DNA of 11,296 nucleotides from Lunasporangiospora selenospora (Eukaryota > Mortierellomycota > Mortierellomycetes > Mortierellales > Mortierellaceae), in the NCBI GenBank assembly GCA_015680635.1, contig JAABOA010000824.1, positions 1 to 11,296 on the forward strand, written 5' to 3'. Shown in pieces: positions 9,361-11,296 of the stretch; the first letter of the stretch is position 1, and every line of letters starts with the position of its first letter. Under the pieces are notes generated by a model. The model was not told the origin of the DNA. It made no database searches and was given only the letters and a program-made list of their open reading frames with translations. A program made the position numbers and the translations under genes.

Positions 9361-9362
<2 letters not shown>

Positions 9363-9676
9363 AGAGAAAGAGAGAATGAGTTTGGCGGAAGGGAGAGGGG
9401 ATATGGCGAAAAGGCAGGCAGACAAGGCAAACTATGATAAGTGGACGTGTGTGATTATGATGTGTGGGGCGACTCAGTGTGAGCGAGAAAAGACAGGAGA
9501 GACAGACAATGACTAACTCTTCGGCCAGTAGTCTGGGAAACCATCTGTCCCACGATCCTGTGCAACCTGTCCCCGCCGCGGGATGCGTGAATGGTACCTC
9601 CTTCCTTTCCCCCTCCCTCGTCTCTCCTTCTCCCGCAGCAGCATGACCCATTCGTCGTTCTATCACCAGGGTAGTT

Positions 9677-9682
9677 TTTATT
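9677..9682 (-). terminator. AATAAA polyadenylation signal of EMC4
   Basis: On the minus strand a perfect AATAAA lies about 20 nt beyond the EMC4 stop codon (stop 9705-9703). The position is close but plausible for a short fungal 3' untranslated region. Confidence 0.6.
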
Positions 9683-9702
9683 GCCTCTCTATTGTCCATA
9701 TT

Positions 9703-11050
9703 CTATGCTGCATACTCGAGTGCCGTCTTGGGCTCCAGGAACGCCAACCAGTCCGAGTGCGACGTTGGCAACAGTCCCATCGCATTCAACTTCCACATGC
9801 CCAACAAGATCGTCAAAATCTGCATTGCTACAAAGGTCAACTTGGGGAACGCAAGGCGGTCATCCAGGAAGGGCACCTTGACGCTTGACTCGTACTTTTC
9901 AAAGACTGGTGTTGGTGGGTAGTTGTAGTTATTGAGTCGTTTTCCGTGTTGGGATATCCAAGATGATCCATAATGATTTCAAACCAAATCCACATACACA
10001 AATCCATTTGCATATCAGATAATGAACATAGAAGAAAAAAAAGGGGGGTTCGGTAGCTGTTAGTCGTCAAATACAATTGATCCATCTTGGCTCTTGCAGC
10101 CCCTCCTTTCTTTTTTTTCTTCTCTCTTTACAAGATCATCTTCCATCTTTTTTTTTCTCCTTATTCTTCCTGTTGGTCGTGTATGACTATCGGCTCCTGT
10201 CTTTTTTACCTTGCGACATGCTCATAAGTGCCCGCAGAGGCGAAAACATCAACATGGCTGTGATGGCAACCGAAAATATTTGAACACTGTTTCCGCTCAT
10301 CCACAACATAAACGCCTGCATTGGAAGCTGCTTTCCTGGTGCCAACGCAGCATCCCATGCTTTCTGTTTCATACAGAAGGTAGAAGAAAAGGAAGAGTGA
10401 GTGAGTATCATGAGGGTGAGGTGGTGGTGGTGGTGGTGGTGGAGGGAACAACAATAGCATTCATGTGTGTAAATCTCTGGGTGAGTGGTTGTGGTTCTTA
10501 TCGCATTGATGAGTTTGGTCAACAACAAGCACAACATCAATTCGGTCTTCTTTACCTTGACTTTGAGCATCTCATTGTCTGCCTCGGTTCCTTTAGCTCC
10601 TTTCTGATAAAAAAAAAAGGAGAGAAATACATAAGAAAACTGCAGCTGTATGTTTTCTTCTTGCCGAGTTTGTGCCGAGTTTGTGCCAGAGCTAGTTTGT
10701 TCTCATCATTCGATAGCAGCAGCTCCCTCTGTCAGTTACCTGTCCCTTGGAAGAAAAGTCTTTGTTTCCAGCATATCCTGGTGGGTCGGCAATGGCGCGT
10801 CTAGTACTTTTTTGAGAGAGAACGAACAAATGAACGAAAGAAAGAGACACATGGATGGTGTGGTGTAAAGCAGGTTATCCGCCGTCAGTAAAAACGCAGA
10901 GAACACTTGTCATCCGTTTCCAAGCATCATCTTGATAGACGTGGGTCGGATATACGCATAAAGAATCCGCATCTCCATTTACGTTGTGACATCGGATGAT
11001 GACGCCAAATCCGAAAAGTCGAATTTCCAAGTCTGAGTAGTTGTCGACAT
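9703..11050 (-). CDS. EMC4: ER membrane protein complex subunit 4, 5 exons
   Basis: EMC4 is a membrane subunit of the ER membrane complex, which inserts and helps fold multi-pass and tail-anchored proteins. My exons are 11050-10983, 10800-10740, 10603-10556, 10363-10210 and 9905-9703. The introns (182, 136, 192 and 304 bp; phases 2, 0, 0, 1) are all GT-AG and the joined CDS is 534 nt (177 residues; human EMC4 is 183). Family marks in order are TWKFDFSD (7-14) near the N terminus, like the human KWAIEL; DPPGY (28-32); LKVKKAWDAALAPGKQLPM (56-74), close to the yeast LKTKKAW and human CWDIALGPLKQIPM; WMSGNSVQIF (80-89); and GLLPTSHSDWLAFLEP (154-169). Hydrophobic segments lie at about 75-99 and 133-150. 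The split codon at residue 111 rebuilds SMSQVFEKYESS, which parallels human AISATFKMLESS. The start has A at -3. The first, 68-bp exon rests on motif and phase and is slightly less sure than the rest. Confidence 0.93.
10420..10442. repeat. GTG trinucleotide microsatellite in EMC4 intron 3
   Basis: About seven uninterrupted GTG/GGT units lie inside the intron 10364-10555 of EMC4. On the plus strand they read as a valine run, and on the minus strand as a histidine run in an unspliced frame. Neither is a real protein feature. Confidence 0.9.
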
Positions 11051-11296
11051 GTTTCAAGTGATTGTGTCCCGAGTCGAAAAGATCTGCATGGATGATGATG
11101 CAGTTTTCGAGCGTCCTTTTGTTCTGACCAAAAGGAACTAATGAAGTGAAAGGAAATAATGATTTAGTGTCACTTAAGCCCCTTGTCGTGGGATTGGCAG
11201 GCGCTTTCCTCTGAACTAATTCTCGTGTCTGTAGACACGTTAAAGACTCTATTGTCTCTTGGTTGATGGTCCAGCGATGGACTCTGTCTCCTGAAC
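11051..11296 (-). promoter_or_regulatory. EMC4: EMC4 upstream region with CCAAT box
   Basis: This is the promoter side of EMC4. A CCAAT pentamer lies on the minus strand at 11193-11197, about 145 bp before the ATG, a usual distance for a CCAAT-binding factor site. Three short inverted repeats occur: 11083-11102 (arms CTGCAT/ATGCAG), 11114-11136 (8-bp arms around a 7-nt loop) and 11224-11239 (arms CGTGTCT/AGACACG with a 2-nt loop). No open frame or RNA gene is seen up to the window edge. Confidence 0.5.

Larger units (their letters stand above)
9195..9702. promoter_or_regulatory. Spacer with F-box gene promoter and EMC4 3' end
   Basis: This 508-bp region lies between two tandem minus-strand genes. 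Its right end carries the EMC4 polyadenylation signal and its left part should be the promoter and leader of the F-box gene. On the minus strand it is strikingly pyrimidine-rich (long CT and TCC runs), as fungal core promoters and leaders often are. No further gene is seen; open frames through it read the CT repeat as serine and leucine. Confidence 0.6.

Noticed and set aside
9195-9425. N-terminal extension of the F-box protein with a leucine/serine repeat
   Set aside because: The frame is open upstream but has no ATG; the repeat is the CT microsatellite. The F-box begins right after the ATG at 9194.
10211-10804. 197-codon plus-strand open frame with a valine run
   Set aside because: It lies antisense to EMC4 exons and introns, has no ATG at its start (TTG), and its valine run is only the GTG microsatellite of an intron.
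1-11296. tRNA, rRNA, CRISPR, operon-like defence or biosynthetic cluster
   Set aside because: I saw no tRNA B-box with a cloverleaf, no regularly spaced repeats, and no functionally linked genes; the genes are unrelated housekeeping and regulatory types.

Overview
This window looks like nuclear DNA of a filamentous fungus. Genes are separated by AT-rich spacers, interrupted by short GT-AG introns with CTAAC/CTGAC-like branch points, and preceded by pyrimidine-rich leaders. The conserved proteins are eukaryotic: a zinc-type porphobilinogen synthase and an ER membrane complex subunit. An F-box protein and a large leucine-rich hypothetical protein sit beside them. That pairing is reminiscent of Mortierella-type Mucoromycota, but the lineage is inference only.

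Layout. Positions 1-670 hold no recognisable gene. Positions 671-920 form a compact MITE-like element with long terminal inverted repeats. HEM2 (porphobilinogen synthase, heme synthesis) runs on the minus strand from 3073 to 1033 in four exons. An 890-bp divergent spacer (3074-3963) separates it from a plus-strand gene, 3964-7025, encoding a ~970-residue LRR-like protein of unknown function. That gene has one clear intron and possibly a second, in-frame one. It converges on a single-exon minus-strand F-box gene (9194-7140), with 114 bp between the stop codons. Upstream of the F-box gene, on the same strand, EMC4 runs from 11050 to 9703 in five small exons. The last 246 bp are the EMC4 promoter side.

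The genes do not form a pathway. HEM2 makes porphobilinogen in the cytosol, EMC4 belongs to the ER membrane-protein insertase, and the F-box protein probably recruits substrates to an SCF ubiquitin ligase. The arrangement looks like ordinary fungal gene neighbourhood. I found no new multi-gene system. The items most worth a second look are the MITE-like element, the candidate stop-free 165-bp intron and the unassigned 970-residue protein.

The exon models for HEM2 and EMC4 were assembled by hand. Reading phase closes exactly at every junction, and the joined proteins match the conserved family motifs.
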